From an uncultured Pirellulaceae bacterium (lineage in GTDB: Bacteria; Planctomycetota; Planctomycetia; Pirellulales; Pirellulaceae): 64,000 nucleotides of DNA. A model generated the notes under the pieces. It did not search any database and had not been told where the DNA came from. It saw only the letters and a program-made list of their open reading frames with translations. The translations under genes and the position numbers were made by a program. The stretch spans positions 62,001-126,000 of the forward strand of contig CALFUT010000031.1 in the NCBI GenBank assembly GCA_937929805.1, in the 5' to 3' direction. This document shows positions 1 to 11,071 of this stretch, one piece after another; the stretch's first letter is position 1, and every line of letters begins with the position of its first letter.

Positions 1-120
1 TGGACCTCCAAAACCAACGCACTCGATCGAGTCATCGTGTTGTTTCAGCCGGCGTACGAGGTTGGAGCCGTGCAGATCACCGCTGGGTTCACCCACGGAA
101 AAAAAAATACGAACTGGCAC
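1..120 (-). CDS. lpxB: Lipid-A-disaccharide synthase, N-terminal fragment (cut by window edge)
   Basis: Read on the minus strand from a GTG at 120, the 40 codons give an N-terminus with MPVRIFFSVGEPSGDLHG followed by SNLVRRLK and ending in GFGGP at the edge. The GEPSGDLHG-x-NL and GFGGP segments are hallmarks of LpxB, the GT-B transferase that joins UDP-2,3-diacylglucosamine and lipid X in lipid A synthesis at the inner membrane. No strong ribosome binding site precedes the GTG, but the protein begins in register with the family. The rest lies outside the window. The gene follows, on the same strand, the cysteine-module protein ending at 219. Confidence 0.85.
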   Translation of the reverse strand, partial: MPVRIFFSVGEPSGDLHGSNLVRRLKQHDDSIECVGFGGP

Positions 121-218
121 GAGTGATTGTTTGGGGCGAAGAAGCAAGGAGAGTAAACGAAGGAATTCAGATTTAAGTTTTGTAGTGAGCCAAAACGGCG
201 ATCGATTATCGTCGGCGA

Positions 219-1118
219 CTACGGTTTTGGTTTTGAGGGTTCTGAGTCAGCATCAGCTTGGGCGGACGCCGGTTTGAACGCTTGACCAAATCGGGCTGGA
301 TCGAAAACCAGCTTGATCTTCTCGTTGTCCGTTTTCGCTTTTTCGATGGCGGCGGTGCACTTCTCGCAACAAAGCTGGACAGGCACCCCGCCGACAACCG
401 CAGCATGATTATCGGTGACAGGACCTCCCACCAACGGGCACGCAGTCTGAACATACTGCCCGGTTTGAACTAGCTGCCGGTTCGCAGCCGCCGCAAATTT
501 TTTCGTATCCTTTTCAAAAGCCTTCGCACAACTCTTGCAACAGAAAAACACCTTCCCACCTAAATGGTCGGCCGAGTACTCGCCTGAAACCTTTCGGTTT
601 GATTCGACCACACACATTGCTTTGGCAAGATCGATCTCCCGCACGGCGGCCTTGGCATCCGTTTCAACTTTAACGAAAGATTTTTTGAAAACATTGCTGC
701 CAAACACAAGTTCAGCCCGCTCCGCCAAGTCTTGCGTATCGTTAACTTTCTTCAAGCAACCTTGGCAGCAGAACGCGATGCTGGTTCCGCCGACGTTTGC
801 GGTGACCTCCGGATCGAAGTCGGTGTCATTGATCGGGCACTTCGATTGTCGATACTGCCCCGTCAGCACCAATTGATGGTTCGCTCGGGCAGCAAACTTT
901 TTGGGATCCTTTTCGAATTGCTTAACGCACTCCTTGCAACAAACGTAGACGCGGCCGCCTTGATATTCGATCGAAGCGTCGGCGGAAGCACTTTGGTCAC
1001 CGTTGACAACGCACTTGATTCCGCTCAAATCCTGCGCGTCAGAAGCGGCGACCACGGCAAACGTCACAACGCATGCAACAATCATCCCGGTCCAGGACGG
1101 GTTCTCTGTTCGAGTCAT
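219..1118 (-). CDS. Secreted protein with four C-n-CCxxC (TRASH/YHS-like) modules
   Basis: 299 residues with an N-terminal signal peptide (hydrophobic 11-26, SDAQ near the likely cleavage site). Sixteen cysteines fall in four equal modules: C36/CCKEC60-64, C94/CCQGC117-121, C169/CCKSC193-197 and C227/CCEKC250-254. The gap from lone Cys to CC is 24, 23, 24, 23 residues. Modules 1-2 and 3-4 form two tandem copies of about 130 residues, sharing KFAA-x-AN-x-QLV-x-TGQY. The pattern resembles TRASH/YHS metal-binding domains, so periplasmic or surface metal binding is inferred. The substrate is unknown. It lies upstream of lpxB on the same strand, with a 98 bp gap. Confidence 0.7.
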   Translation of the reverse strand: MTRTENPSWTGMIVACVVTFAVVAASDAQDLSGIKCVVNGDQSASADASIEYQGGRVYVCCKECVKQFEKDPKKFAARANHQLVLTGQYRQSKCPINDTDFDPEVTANVGGTSIAFCCQGCLKKVNDTQDLAERAELVFGSNVFKKSFVKVETDAKAAVREIDLAKAMCVVESNRKVSGEYSADHLGGKVFFCCKSCAKAFEKDTKKFAAAANRQLVQTGQYVQTACPLVGGPVTDNHAAVVGGVPVQLCCEKCTAAIEKAKTDNEKIKLVFDPARFGQAFKPASAQADADSEPSKPKP

Positions 1119-1314
1119 GGTCTGCTCTCTCTTTTTTGGCGGGGGACGGACGGATTTTTCGAATCAGCAGTCGACAAAAAACCGCCTGTCATGGCAAGGG
1201 CGATCGAAGTGACGGCATGCGTGAGTATGCTGAAATTTCAGATTAGTGATACTTTCCTCGCGCGTTAGCAAGATAAATTCCCCGAATTCGGCTCTCAGCA
1301 AAACCCACCAAAGA

Positions 1315-2409
1315 ATGAACACGCCAAAGGAACAACCTGACATCGCCAAACAACCACCAGCTGGCCAATTGGTTTCCGGGTTCTGGTTCGTGGCAAAGTT
1401 GTTCGTGACAGTTGGCGATGTGGTGGCCGTCTTCTTTGGAGCGATCGCGATCTTTGCCTTCGCGGCACGTTTCTCATGGGCGGCCGATCTTTGCTGCCAG
1501 TTTCGAGTCCAACTGTTGATGATTTTGGCGGTGGCAAACTTCGTCTACTGGATTTGGCGGCGTGGCGGCATCGCGTATTGGGTACTGATTTGCTTCATTG
1601 CCAACCTGCTGCCTTTGTCTCCGTATCTCATTCCGAACTCAAATCCAGCCGCAGACGTCACCGCAACCGCGCGGGTGACTCGGATCATGACATTTAATTT
1701 GCTGCAAGGAAATCAGCATCACGATGAAGTGGTCGACTACGTGACCGAGAATGCTCCCGACGTTTTTGTTGCGTTGGAATCGGATCAAGAATGGACTGAA
1801 GGCTTGAGGCCGCTCCATTCAATCTACCCCCATCGTCACATCATTGACGGCCGTGGCACCAGCAGCATTGCTGTTTATTCACGGCTCCCACTCGAATCCG
1901 TTGACGTCCACCTTTCCACACGCCGCCGACTTCCCTCCTTAGATTTGAACGTCACCGTGGGCGGGAATCCAATCCGAATCTTCGCGACACACCCCTACAT
2001 ACCGCTGACTCCTGAAAAGGCTCGCTTCAGAAACGAGCAGCTCGACGAGATTGAATCCATGCTGGATCATGCCGGACCACGAATTCTATTGGGCGATTTC
2101 AACTGTGTCCCTTGGTCGCCTCATTTTGCTGACTTGCTGACGAAAACCGACTTGCAGCCGGCCGGATACGGACGCGGCTTGCGACCAACTTGGTACCGAA
2201 GGGCTCGTGCGTATGGACCGCTTCGTCAGACGTGGATCTTTGCGTTGAAGCTGGATCACGTGTTGCTAAGTCCCGACCTGACGGTCATCGACCATCGAAT
2301 CGGACCGTGCCTAGGGTCTGACCATCGTCCCGTCACGGTGGACTTTGTTGTTGGCAGCACGAGCAATGCCCAGCAACCGAAAGGCCACTCACAAAACGCC
2401 AGCCAATAA
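1315..2409 (+). CDS. Membrane-anchored endonuclease/exonuclease/phosphatase (EEP) family protein
   Basis: 364 residues from the ATG at 1315 (start MNTPKEQ). A GTG at 1246 in frame is also possible but adds an unconvincing 23 residues. Three hydrophobic helices occupy roughly residues 24-100. An EEP domain follows, with MTFNLLQGN (Asn), VALESDQEW (catalytic Glu), LLGDFNCVPWSP (Asp/Asn) and a terminal GSDHRPV (Asp-His). This layout is common for bacterial EEP proteins of unknown substrate with a membrane-bound N-terminus and an extracytoplasmic domain. A phosphodiesterase or phosphatase activity is inferred from the intact catalytic residues. Confidence 0.85.
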   Translation: MNTPKEQPDIAKQPPAGQLVSGFWFVAKLFVTVGDVVAVFFGAIAIFAFAARFSWAADLCCQFRVQLLMILAVANFVYWIWRRGGIAYWVLICFIANLLPLSPYLIPNSNPAADVTATARVTRIMTFNLLQGNQHHDEVVDYVTENAPDVFVALESDQEWTEGLRPLHSIYPHRHIIDGRGTSSIAVYSRLPLESVDVHLSTRRRLPSLDLNVTVGGNPIRIFATHPYIPLTPEKARFRNEQLDEIESMLDHAGPRILLGDFNCVPWSPHFADLLTKTDLQPAGYGRGLRPTWYRRARAYGPLRQTWIFALKLDHVLLSPDLTVIDHRIGPCLGSDHRPVTVDFVVGSTSNAQQPKGHSQNASQ

Positions 2410-2447
2410 AAATCGCGCGTTGCAAACAGGACGAAATCGAACGAAAT

Positions 2448-3797
2448 TCAGTCGCTCGCGTTTCGGGCTTGTGTCGGTGAGGAGTGCCGCGGTTCGATCA
2501 AACCGAATGTAATGCACCAACCTGAAAATAAGCACGTGGCTCCGACCAAGAACACGAATTCGAAACTGATCTGATCGACCAGCCATCCCATCAAGACCGA
2601 CAGCAACATCGGAGGCGTCGCCACGCAAAGACCGAGGGTGCTTAGGTAGCGAGGCCGATCTGCTGGACCGCAAATCTCTAAGGTGTAGTTGTTCAACGTT
2701 CGGATCGTGACCGGAGCCAGCCCCAGCATCAAAAACACCGCATTGAACCAAACGCCGTCCACGGTCTGCGAACGCGACAAGAACAGGGCAAGCATTGGCA
2801 CGACGCAAAGCGAAAGCATTAGCGAATTCAAAACGCGTCGGTTGCCGAAACGATCGGCCGCCCACCCTGCGGGAATGCTGAACAGTGCCGTCCCCAAATT
2901 TTGAGCGATCACCCACGAGACCAACGACGTCAGGTCCAACGACAATCGCGATCGGGCCATCGACTGGTAATGCGGGAACAAAGTGACGCTCATGCCAAAC
3001 ATCATGCCGACAATCGCCAGCCGTCGAAAATTGTGATCATTTCGAAAAGTGGCCACCGCCGCCTGAAAAATTTTTACGCTCGATCGCCCATCTGATTGAA
3101 TTTCGTCCGGCACCTCAGCAAACACGCTTCCAAAAGCTGCCGCGATCGCGAACATCAGCCCGGTGAACAAAAAGATCATCGTGAAGTTGGGAGCCACCGT
3201 CTGCTGAACCGTTTGATCGGCACCCGATGTCGAGCCCAACCATCGAGTCAGCAACCACCAAGCGCAGGTGATCGCGACGGCCGATCCAACCACGTTGGAC
3301 ACCAAATCCAATAGCCCCCGACGCCGGACTCGGATCAGTTTCCCCTTCAAGGTATTCAAGAGCAGCATGTTGACGCCCGTCGCCGCGAAAAAAAACGCAT
3401 ATAAAGTCAGGAACACCAGCGGCAACCAACCTCCGGCCTGACCACCGGTCCACGCCCAAACCCCTGAGAGCGCCAGAAAGCAAACGCTCATGATTAACGT
3501 CATCGCGGTCAGCGTTCGTTTCTTGAGCGGCGTGCTGCGAATAAAACTAGAGGCGAGCATCGGCGGGACGCTTTGCCCGAAACGGTTCAGCATTGGCAGA
3601 AAGCCTCGCAGCCAACTTGCTCCGCCAATCACGTCCAGCACAGCCGGCATGATGATGGTCTCGGTTTTGAAGATCCAACCGGTTCGCATGGCAACCATGA
3701 ACGACGCCAGCAGACCGAAATTTCGCGTGTGGTGAGGCGGGTTATGATCGGTCATCGTTTTGGCGACCGAGGGTTTTGAAGCGGGCAACTGGTTCAT
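2448..3797 (-). CDS. Major facilitator superfamily transporter
   Basis: 449 residues with about twelve hydrophobic helices separated by short charged loops, such as GWAADRFGNRR near the middle of the second half, which matches the MFS loop signature G-x3-D-R-x-G-x-R-R. The N-terminal 25 residues are hydrophilic. A second in-frame Met (residue 15) could be the true start. Substrate cannot be told from sequence. It faces the EEP gene tail to tail, 38 bp apart, so the two are not co-transcribed. Confidence 0.8.
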   Translation of the reverse strand: MNQLPASKPSVAKTMTDHNPPHHTRNFGLLASFMVAMRTGWIFKTETIIMPAVLDVIGGASWLRGFLPMLNRFGQSVPPMLASSFIRSTPLKKRTLTAMTLIMSVCFLALSGVWAWTGGQAGGWLPLVFLTLYAFFFAATGVNMLLLNTLKGKLIRVRRRGLLDLVSNVVGSAVAITCAWWLLTRWLGSTSGADQTVQQTVAPNFTMIFLFTGLMFAIAAAFGSVFAEVPDEIQSDGRSSVKIFQAAVATFRNDHNFRRLAIVGMMFGMSVTLFPHYQSMARSRLSLDLTSLVSWVIAQNLGTALFSIPAGWAADRFGNRRVLNSLMLSLCVVPMLALFLSRSQTVDGVWFNAVFLMLGLAPVTIRTLNNYTLEICGPADRPRYLSTLGLCVATPPMLLSVLMGWLVDQISFEFVFLVGATCLFSGWCITFGLIEPRHSSPTQARNASD

Positions 3798-4187
3798 CGC
3801 CGCATCCTAGTTCAGATTCAGCAAGCGTTCGACCGGACCAAATGCCGCACGCGGCTGACGGTCAATGTGGAACGCACTTTAGAGTTTGATCGCATACTTT
3901 AACTGAACAGCGTTAGCTGCGCTGAATGCAGCCAATGTCCGGGAGGGTAAGGCTCCGTCCGCACCCCGGTTTAAGGCTCCGTCCGCACCCCGGTTTAAGG
4001 CTCCGTCCGCACCCCGGTTTAAGGCTCCGTCCACACCGCTTCAATGATTGAGCATTTTGCTCCGCAAGGCTCGGGCGGAGCCTCGCCCTCCCGGCGAAAA
4101 GTCCTCGTGGCAATACCTCCACGCCGGTGGCTGACGCCAACGGCATTTCTTAAGCCAGCCTCCGACCTAAAGCGAGTGCCCTTGGGC
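3798..4187. other. Gene-free spacer, about 390 bp, holding repeat A copy 1
   Basis: The stretch upstream of the MFS gene and downstream of the CYTH gene has no convincing open frame. Frames that span it are made of the 24 bp tandem repeat (translating to repeats such as CGRSLKPG). Its main content is the palindrome-flanked repeat at 3939-4094. I see no terminator or RNA gene. Confidence 0.6.
3939..4094 (+). repeat. Dispersed palindromic repeat family A, copy 1, with internal 24 bp tandem array
   Basis: The element starts CCGGGAGGGTAAGGCTCCGTC and ends GGCTCGGGCGGAGCCTCGCC plus CTCCCGG, so the ends are imperfect inverted repeats. Inside are three full copies and one partial copy of a 24 bp unit (AAGGCTCCGTCCGCACCCCG plus GTTT) from 3949 to about 4037. 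The same outer framework and a shared central TTGAGC-TTTT segment occur at 35533-35616 (reverse orientation) and 57973-58104. Confidence 0.85.
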
Positions 4188-4736
4188 TCACGACTGCTGC
4201 TGCAACAGGTCCAGATAGCTGGTGCGAATCGGGTCACTCAAACCAAGTCGCTCTGCAATCGTTTGAATCTGTTCCTTTGCCGTCGCGACGGCGGACTGAT
4301 CTTTCACGACCAGCTCAATTTCCGCAAACGCTCCAAGGCCTTCAACCTGATCCAGACAAAACTCAACCTTCGCACTGTCCACCATCAAGCAATAACGCTC
4401 ACGACTTTTTCGCACCGGAGCAAGTGGCCGAAACCCTGAACCGACAAGTATCTTCTGCATCACATCGGCGGCTTGAGCGTTTTCCAGCTTCACTTCGTGC
4501 TCTTCACGAATCTTGCCGACGGCGTCCTGATTGGGGCCTTTGTAGGTTAACCACGACGCCGAACCTGACTTGCGAACCCGGAACGCAATGTCTTTTTGGC
4601 GGAAGTCGTCGAGAAAATGATCGAAGTAGAGATCTTCTTGGTGAACCGTTTCAATGAACTCTGCGTTTAAGCGTTCCAGATCGGATTGCAGCGTTTTGAG
4701 CGAATTGACAGCATATTTGTATTCAACTTCGATCAT
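4188..4736 (-). CDS. CYTH domain protein (class IV adenylate cyclase / triphosphatase family)
   Basis: 182 residues from the ATG at 4736, chosen because the protein then opens with MIEVEYK, the ExExK motif that defines the CYTH (CyaB/thiamine triphosphatase) tunnel fold. Further family features are FRVRKSG and LTYKGPN in the first half and the REEHEVKLEN and FAEIELVV strands, which place Arg, Lys and Glu residues in the tunnel. Members bind triphosphates with divalent metal. Cyclase versus triphosphatase cannot be decided here. A longer frame to 4832 exists but overlaps the leader of the divergent DUF547 gene. Confidence 0.85.
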   Translation of the reverse strand: MIEVEYKYAVNSLKTLQSDLERLNAEFIETVHQEDLYFDHFLDDFRQKDIAFRVRKSGSASWLTYKGPNQDAVGKIREEHEVKLENAQAADVMQKILVGSGFRPLAPVRKSRERYCLMVDSAKVEFCLDQVEGLGAFAEIELVVKDQSAVATAKEQIQTIAERLGLSDPIRTSYLDLLQQQS

Positions 4737-4866
4737 AAATCGCTTCAGCCGGTTGTCGTCAGTAAGGAATCGTTGTCTAGGTTCGTCAATGAGTTGCTGG
4801 CAGGCATGCTTGCCGCAGAAGCGAAAATGCAACTCTCAAAAAAATTACAGAGAACAGGAAATTGAC

Positions 4867-5868
4867 ATGGCCAATATACACAACGGATGTGAAACGAGGT
4901 TTGGCAAAATGCGAAACGCTGTAACAAGCGGTATGGCGGTCGCGATTGCTCTGATCACAACACTGGCCGGAACCGCCACGGCCCAAGAGACCGCCGGGCG
5001 AGCGTGGCCTGCGGCACAGCAGGTCTCGATGGATCGAATCAATCACACGTCTTACGATCAATTGTTGCAAAAGTACGTCGACGAAAATGGCTTGGTTGCC
5101 TACAAAGCGTGGCACGCCAACGCTTCGGACCGGCAAGCACTTCAACAGTACTTGGCTCATTTGAGTCAGGCCTCTTTGAGCCAACCGGCATCGCGTGAAG
5201 CGCAACTGGCTTACTGGATCAACGCCTACAACGCCGTTACGCTTGAGGGCATCCTGCGAGTCTATCCAACGTCAAGCATTCGCAACCACACAGCAAAAGT
5301 CGTGGGTTACAACATCTGGAAAAACTTACTGCTGCACGCGGGCGACCAGAGGTTGTCGCTGGAAGACATCGAGCACAAAGTTTTGCGAAAAATGAATGAG
5401 CCCCGAATTCACTTTGCGATCGTCTGTGCCTCGATCGGATGCCCGCGACTGCTCAACCGAGCCTATTTCCCTCAGTCGCTCGGCGAGCAATTGGCCGTTA
5501 ACACGCAAGACTTTTTCTCGCGTCCTCAAAACCTGCAAGTTTCGGGCAACACGCTCAACATGAGCAAAATCATGGAGTGGTACGGCACGGATTTCGCTCA
5601 GTCACCGCAACAACAGGCACAGGTGCTGGCAAAGTACTTCCCCGGACCGGCACAACAACTCGTTGCCAGCGGGAACTTTCGCGTGGGCTACCTAGGCTAC
5701 GACTGGAACCTGAATGAGCGGGCAACGCCACCAAACGCCGCTGGATCAGCAAGCCGAGGCAGCGGTTCAGCAAGCCGAAGCAACGGATCGGCGACTCAAC
5801 GCAACGGTTCTGCAAACCGAAGTAACGGATCGGCAACCCAAAACAGCGGGTCCGGAACCCGGAATTGA
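4867..5868 (+). CDS. Secreted DUF547 protein with Ser/Gly/Asn-rich C-terminal tail
   Basis: 333 residues. The ATG at 4867 is preceded by AGGA at 4856-4859 (7 bp spacing), a good Shine-Dalgarno site for this genome. A second ATG at 4909 would also leave a signal peptide, which is clear (residues 15-40, ending TATAQ). The DUF547 domain is marked by QLAYWINAYNAVTLEGIL and by HFAIVCASIGCPRL with its paired Cys. Function of DUF547 is unknown. The last 45 or so residues are a degenerate repeat of NGSAT/NGSAN/GSASR units, unlike the rest, and look like a surface spacer or tail. Confidence 0.85.
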   Translation: MANIHNGCETRFGKMRNAVTSGMAVAIALITTLAGTATAQETAGRAWPAAQQVSMDRINHTSYDQLLQKYVDENGLVAYKAWHANASDRQALQQYLAHLSQASLSQPASREAQLAYWINAYNAVTLEGILRVYPTSSIRNHTAKVVGYNIWKNLLLHAGDQRLSLEDIEHKVLRKMNEPRIHFAIVCASIGCPRLLNRAYFPQSLGEQLAVNTQDFFSRPQNLQVSGNTLNMSKIMEWYGTDFAQSPQQQAQVLAKYFPGPAQQLVASGNFRVGYLGYDWNLNERATPPNAAGSASRGSGSASRSNGSATQRNGSANRSNGSATQNSGSGTRN

Positions 5869-5870
5869 CG

Positions 5871-5900
5871 GGTGCCATGCTCACGCTTGCGTGAGCATGC
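5871..5900. repeat. Perfect palindrome, repeat family C (possible terminator for convergent genes)
   Basis: ATGCTCACGC at 5877-5886 is followed by TT and its exact complement GCGTGAGCAT at 5889-5898. It sits between the convergent DUF547 and thiE genes. Related words occur near 1213-1232 and inside 29563-29672. It could act as a bidirectional stem, but there is no T-run, so a terminator role is only inferred. Confidence 0.65.
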
Positions 5901-5915
5901 TTGAAATCAACGGCC

Positions 5916-7013
5916 TTAGTCTTGTTGAGCCAGCAATTTAAGAAACTCCTCGGCAACTTGTCCGGGGTCTTTAGCTTCAATGACTGCGTTCTGAACGGCG
6001 ACGCGACTTTGACCGGCCTCGCAGATGTCGCGGACGTTATCCAAGTTGATTCCACCAATCGCAAACGCGGGCAACTGAATCTCCTTGGCGACAGCAGAAA
6101 CTAACTCCAGTCCCACGTGCGAATCGAACGACTTGGTCTGCGAAGGGAACACAGGGCCGATGCCGATGTAGTTCGCTCCGGCCAGCACTGCCTCGCGGGC
6201 TTGCTCGATCGAGTGCGTCGAAATGCCAATCAACCGGGCGGCACCCATGATCCGCCTAGCGTCTGCAATATCCAATTCGTCCTGCCCAAGATGAACGCCA
6301 TCCGCATTTGACGCCATCGCGAGATCAACGCGATCGTTCATGATGAATCGTGTGTCCGACAACTTTGTCGCATCAGCAATGACTCGACCGGCCGCGACCA
6401 AATGGCGATCCGTCAGCGACTTGTCTCGCAGTTGAATCACGTCGACTTTCGCATCGACTAACGTTTTCACCATCTGCCGCAGCTGCGAAAACGGATCGGC
6501 TTCATCGTTACCGCCGCCACTCAAGGCATCGATCAGCACGTACAGCCGGGCGTCACCAAGGTGTTTCAAGCTAACCATCGTCGTAAGAATGGCTTTCTCG
6601 ACGGTGTAGACTCGGTACCGCAACTGTTCGACTTGTTTGGCAATGTTTGGATCGAGCGTCTTGGAAAACTCTTCGATCGTTCGCAACGCTTGCTGAGCCC
6701 GCGCGAGGTTCGGCTGAACGACCGATTGAGCAACCGGGCCGTTGGCAACCGTCTTCCGCTGGTACTCGGCCGATGTCTCGATCGTTCGTCCGACATCACC
6801 CACACTGTCGCGAGCCGCCATGCGTTGCTGGGGGTCGACGCCCTTGGTCGCCGCGGTCAGATCATGCCGCAAATGCTTGAGCGTCCCCGCTAGATGAGCA
6901 TCGGACAGATCCATTCGCAGATAATCTTCGACCACCCGAAGCCCCTCGGAGGCTCGATTGATAGCAGCGTCCAGGATCCGGAACACGGAATTTTCAGATT
7001 TTTTTTCACTCAT
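5916..7013 (-). CDS. thiE: Thiamine-phosphate synthase with N-terminal ThiD2 domain
   Basis: 365 residues from the ATG at 7013 (MSEKKSEN). An 18-residue longer frame lacks support. Residues 1-150 carry INRASEGLRVVEDYLR, the signature of the ThiD2 domain found fused in front of ThiE in cyanobacteria and planctomycetes. Residues 160-365 are ThiE, a TIM barrel that couples HMP-PP and THZ-P to thiamine phosphate: VIQLRDKSLTDR, NDRVDLAMASNADGVHLGQ, ISTHS and YIGIGPVFPSQTK. I looked for a TPP riboswitch upstream and did not find one. Confidence 0.92.
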   Translation of the reverse strand: MSEKKSENSVFRILDAAINRASEGLRVVEDYLRMDLSDAHLAGTLKHLRHDLTAATKGVDPQQRMAARDSVGDVGRTIETSAEYQRKTVANGPVAQSVVQPNLARAQQALRTIEEFSKTLDPNIAKQVEQLRYRVYTVEKAILTTMVSLKHLGDARLYVLIDALSGGGNDEADPFSQLRQMVKTLVDAKVDVIQLRDKSLTDRHLVAAGRVIADATKLSDTRFIMNDRVDLAMASNADGVHLGQDELDIADARRIMGAARLIGISTHSIEQAREAVLAGANYIGIGPVFPSQTKSFDSHVGLELVSAVAKEIQLPAFAIGGINLDNVRDICEAGQSRVAVQNAVIEAKDPGQVAEEFLKLLAQQD

Positions 7014-7488
7014 CAAAGTCGCTACTCGTTCCCGGGTTTCTGACAGTCTGGCATGACGCAAGAGCAATAATTTTCACACAAACATTGTGGCAACCGGGAA
7101 AACTTCCGGCAAACAGGTTGGATAGCTTCCGGAACGCGCGTTGCACCAAGTCAACATTTCGACGGTGCCGCGTGACGACCGCTCTGTTTGAAACGGTTAA
7201 GTCTTCCCCAGCGGGTCGTGCAGGTTCGATTGAGATTGACGTAAAAGCAAGGGGTTCGGATACTCAAATCTACGAAGAGTGCGGCTGTGCAGGCAATCTG
7301 TCGGGAGAAATGGAAAATTCGCCCGTTTCAGCCAGCCAGCCGATCTCAGACTTGGAAACCCGGACGTTTCCAGTCGACAGGACGCGAAAAACGACGAAAG
7401 ATTAAACCGTGTCAAAGCCTATTGTTTTGGCGGCCGGTCGATTCGTTACTTGTTGGTCGTTCGCCGTTGGAACCAAGGAAAGGGACTC
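7014..7488. other. 475 bp spacer between divergent thiE and TPR gene, nothing recognised
   Basis: The stretch carries promoters for two divergent genes by position. One plus-strand frame of 106 codons (7085-7405) is open but its translation resembles nothing I know and shows no ribosome binding site, so I do not call it. No stem-loop with T-run and no RNA gene was seen. Confidence 0.4.
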
Positions 7489-8124
7489 ATGGATTGGGGC
7501 TCACGACTACTTTGCAGCTGGCCCGGTTTACCGGGCCTTTGGTATCGAGGACATTTCTCTTCGTTGTTGCTGGCGGTCGGATTCGCAATCGTCCTGAACT
7601 TGGCGCTGATTTCCAGTTTCGTTTGGCCACATTGTCTCGGGGAAACCTTTCCGGCGGTGGCTTGGCCGACGTTGCTGATTTTGTGGACGGTAGCGGCTTA
7701 TGTTTCTGTCAGCACGCTCCCTGACGTGATGTCAGTTGCTTCGACCGCCAAAGTGTCGGCTGACGAAACATCCGACACCTTGTTTATTCAAGCCCAACAC
7801 GAATACTTAAGCGGAGACTGGCAAGCGGCTGAATCGCTTTTGCGGCAGCGTCTAGGCCGGTTTCCAAGAGACGTCGAATCACGTTTGCTGTTGGCAACGT
7901 TGCTTCGACACGATCGCCGGCTTGAACAAGCAGGCGATCAATTGGATACGATGAAGAAGCTTGATGAGTCCCATGCGTGGGACTTTGAAATACGTCGCGA
8001 ACGCAAGTTGATCCAGCTAATCCTCGAACACGAGGCGGCCGAATCGGCAGGCGTTTTGGCAAAAACAGAATTACTTCCTGACAACAATGACGGATATGTT
8101 CATATCGATGTGACCGGCGACTGA
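7489..8124 (+). CDS. Membrane-anchored TPR-like protein
   Basis: 211 residues from the ATG at 7489. The upstream AAGGAAAGG gives an unusually good ribosome binding site and decides this start over a 70-residue longer frame. Two hydrophobic helices (about residues 28-47 and 58-77) are followed by a soluble domain with one to two TPR-like helix pairs (QHEYLSGDWQAAESLLRQRL, then SRLLLATLLRHDRRLEQAG). A protein-interaction role at the membrane is inferred. Partner unknown. It lies 91 bp ahead of clpC and may share its transcript. Confidence 0.65.
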   Translation: MDWGSRLLCSWPGLPGLWYRGHFSSLLLAVGFAIVLNLALISSFVWPHCLGETFPAVAWPTLLILWTVAAYVSVSTLPDVMSVASTAKVSADETSDTLFIQAQHEYLSGDWQAAESLLRQRLGRFPRDVESRLLLATLLRHDRRLEQAGDQLDTMKKLDESHAWDFEIRRERKLIQLILEHEAAESAGVLAKTELLPDNNDGYVHIDVTGD

Positions 8125-8215
8125 CGATTTCCTTGATTTCATGTTTATCGTCACCGCTTTGTCGCTCAATTAAACGACTCGGGCAACCAACGCTGCTCAA
8201 CCAGAGAGAACTCAA

Positions 8216-10804
<2,589 letters not shown>

Positions 10805-10846
10805 TCTCACTTTCAAATCCACGAAAAAAACCACGAAAAAAACCAC

Positions 10847-10877
10847 GAAAAGCCTCGGTTAGTCCGAGGCTTTTTTT
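10847..10877 (+). terminator. Rho-independent terminator of clpC
   Basis: AGCCTCGG (10851-10858), loop TTAGT, CCGAGGCT (10864-10871) and then a run of seven T. The A-run before the left arm could make it work on both strands. Just upstream, ACCACGAAAAAA-like 12 bp words repeat three times (about 10819-10850). Confidence 0.9.
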
Positions 10878-11071
10878 GTGTATCCGAATTTACTTGGATT
10901 TTTATGGATGCCACGGTGTTGATAGCCCAGCTTCATTTTGGCTTGGGGGATCGGCCCCGTTGATTGGTACTCGACTGCACGATTGTTGTTATGCTCTAGT
11001 GCCAGCGATCCATTTTTGTTTCAAAGGGCAGAAACGTTTTCAATTTTCCAAGCCACCTACGGAGAAATGTC

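Noticed and set aside
1-126. Plus-strand open frame of 41 codons at the left edge
   Set aside because: The minus-strand frame gives a clear LpxB N-terminus, whereas the plus frame resembles nothing.
3913-4146. A 77-codon minus-strand frame through repeat A copy 1
   Set aside because: It is simply the 24 bp tandem unit read as codons (CGRSLKPG repeated) with no ribosome site.
7014-7200. Possible TPP riboswitch upstream of thiE
   Set aside because: I could not find the conserved CTGAGA and ACCTGATC-type words in the right order on the minus strand.
7085-7405. A 106-codon plus-strand frame in the thiE/TPR spacer
   Set aside because: No ribosome site or recognisable features. Composition does not resemble neighbours.
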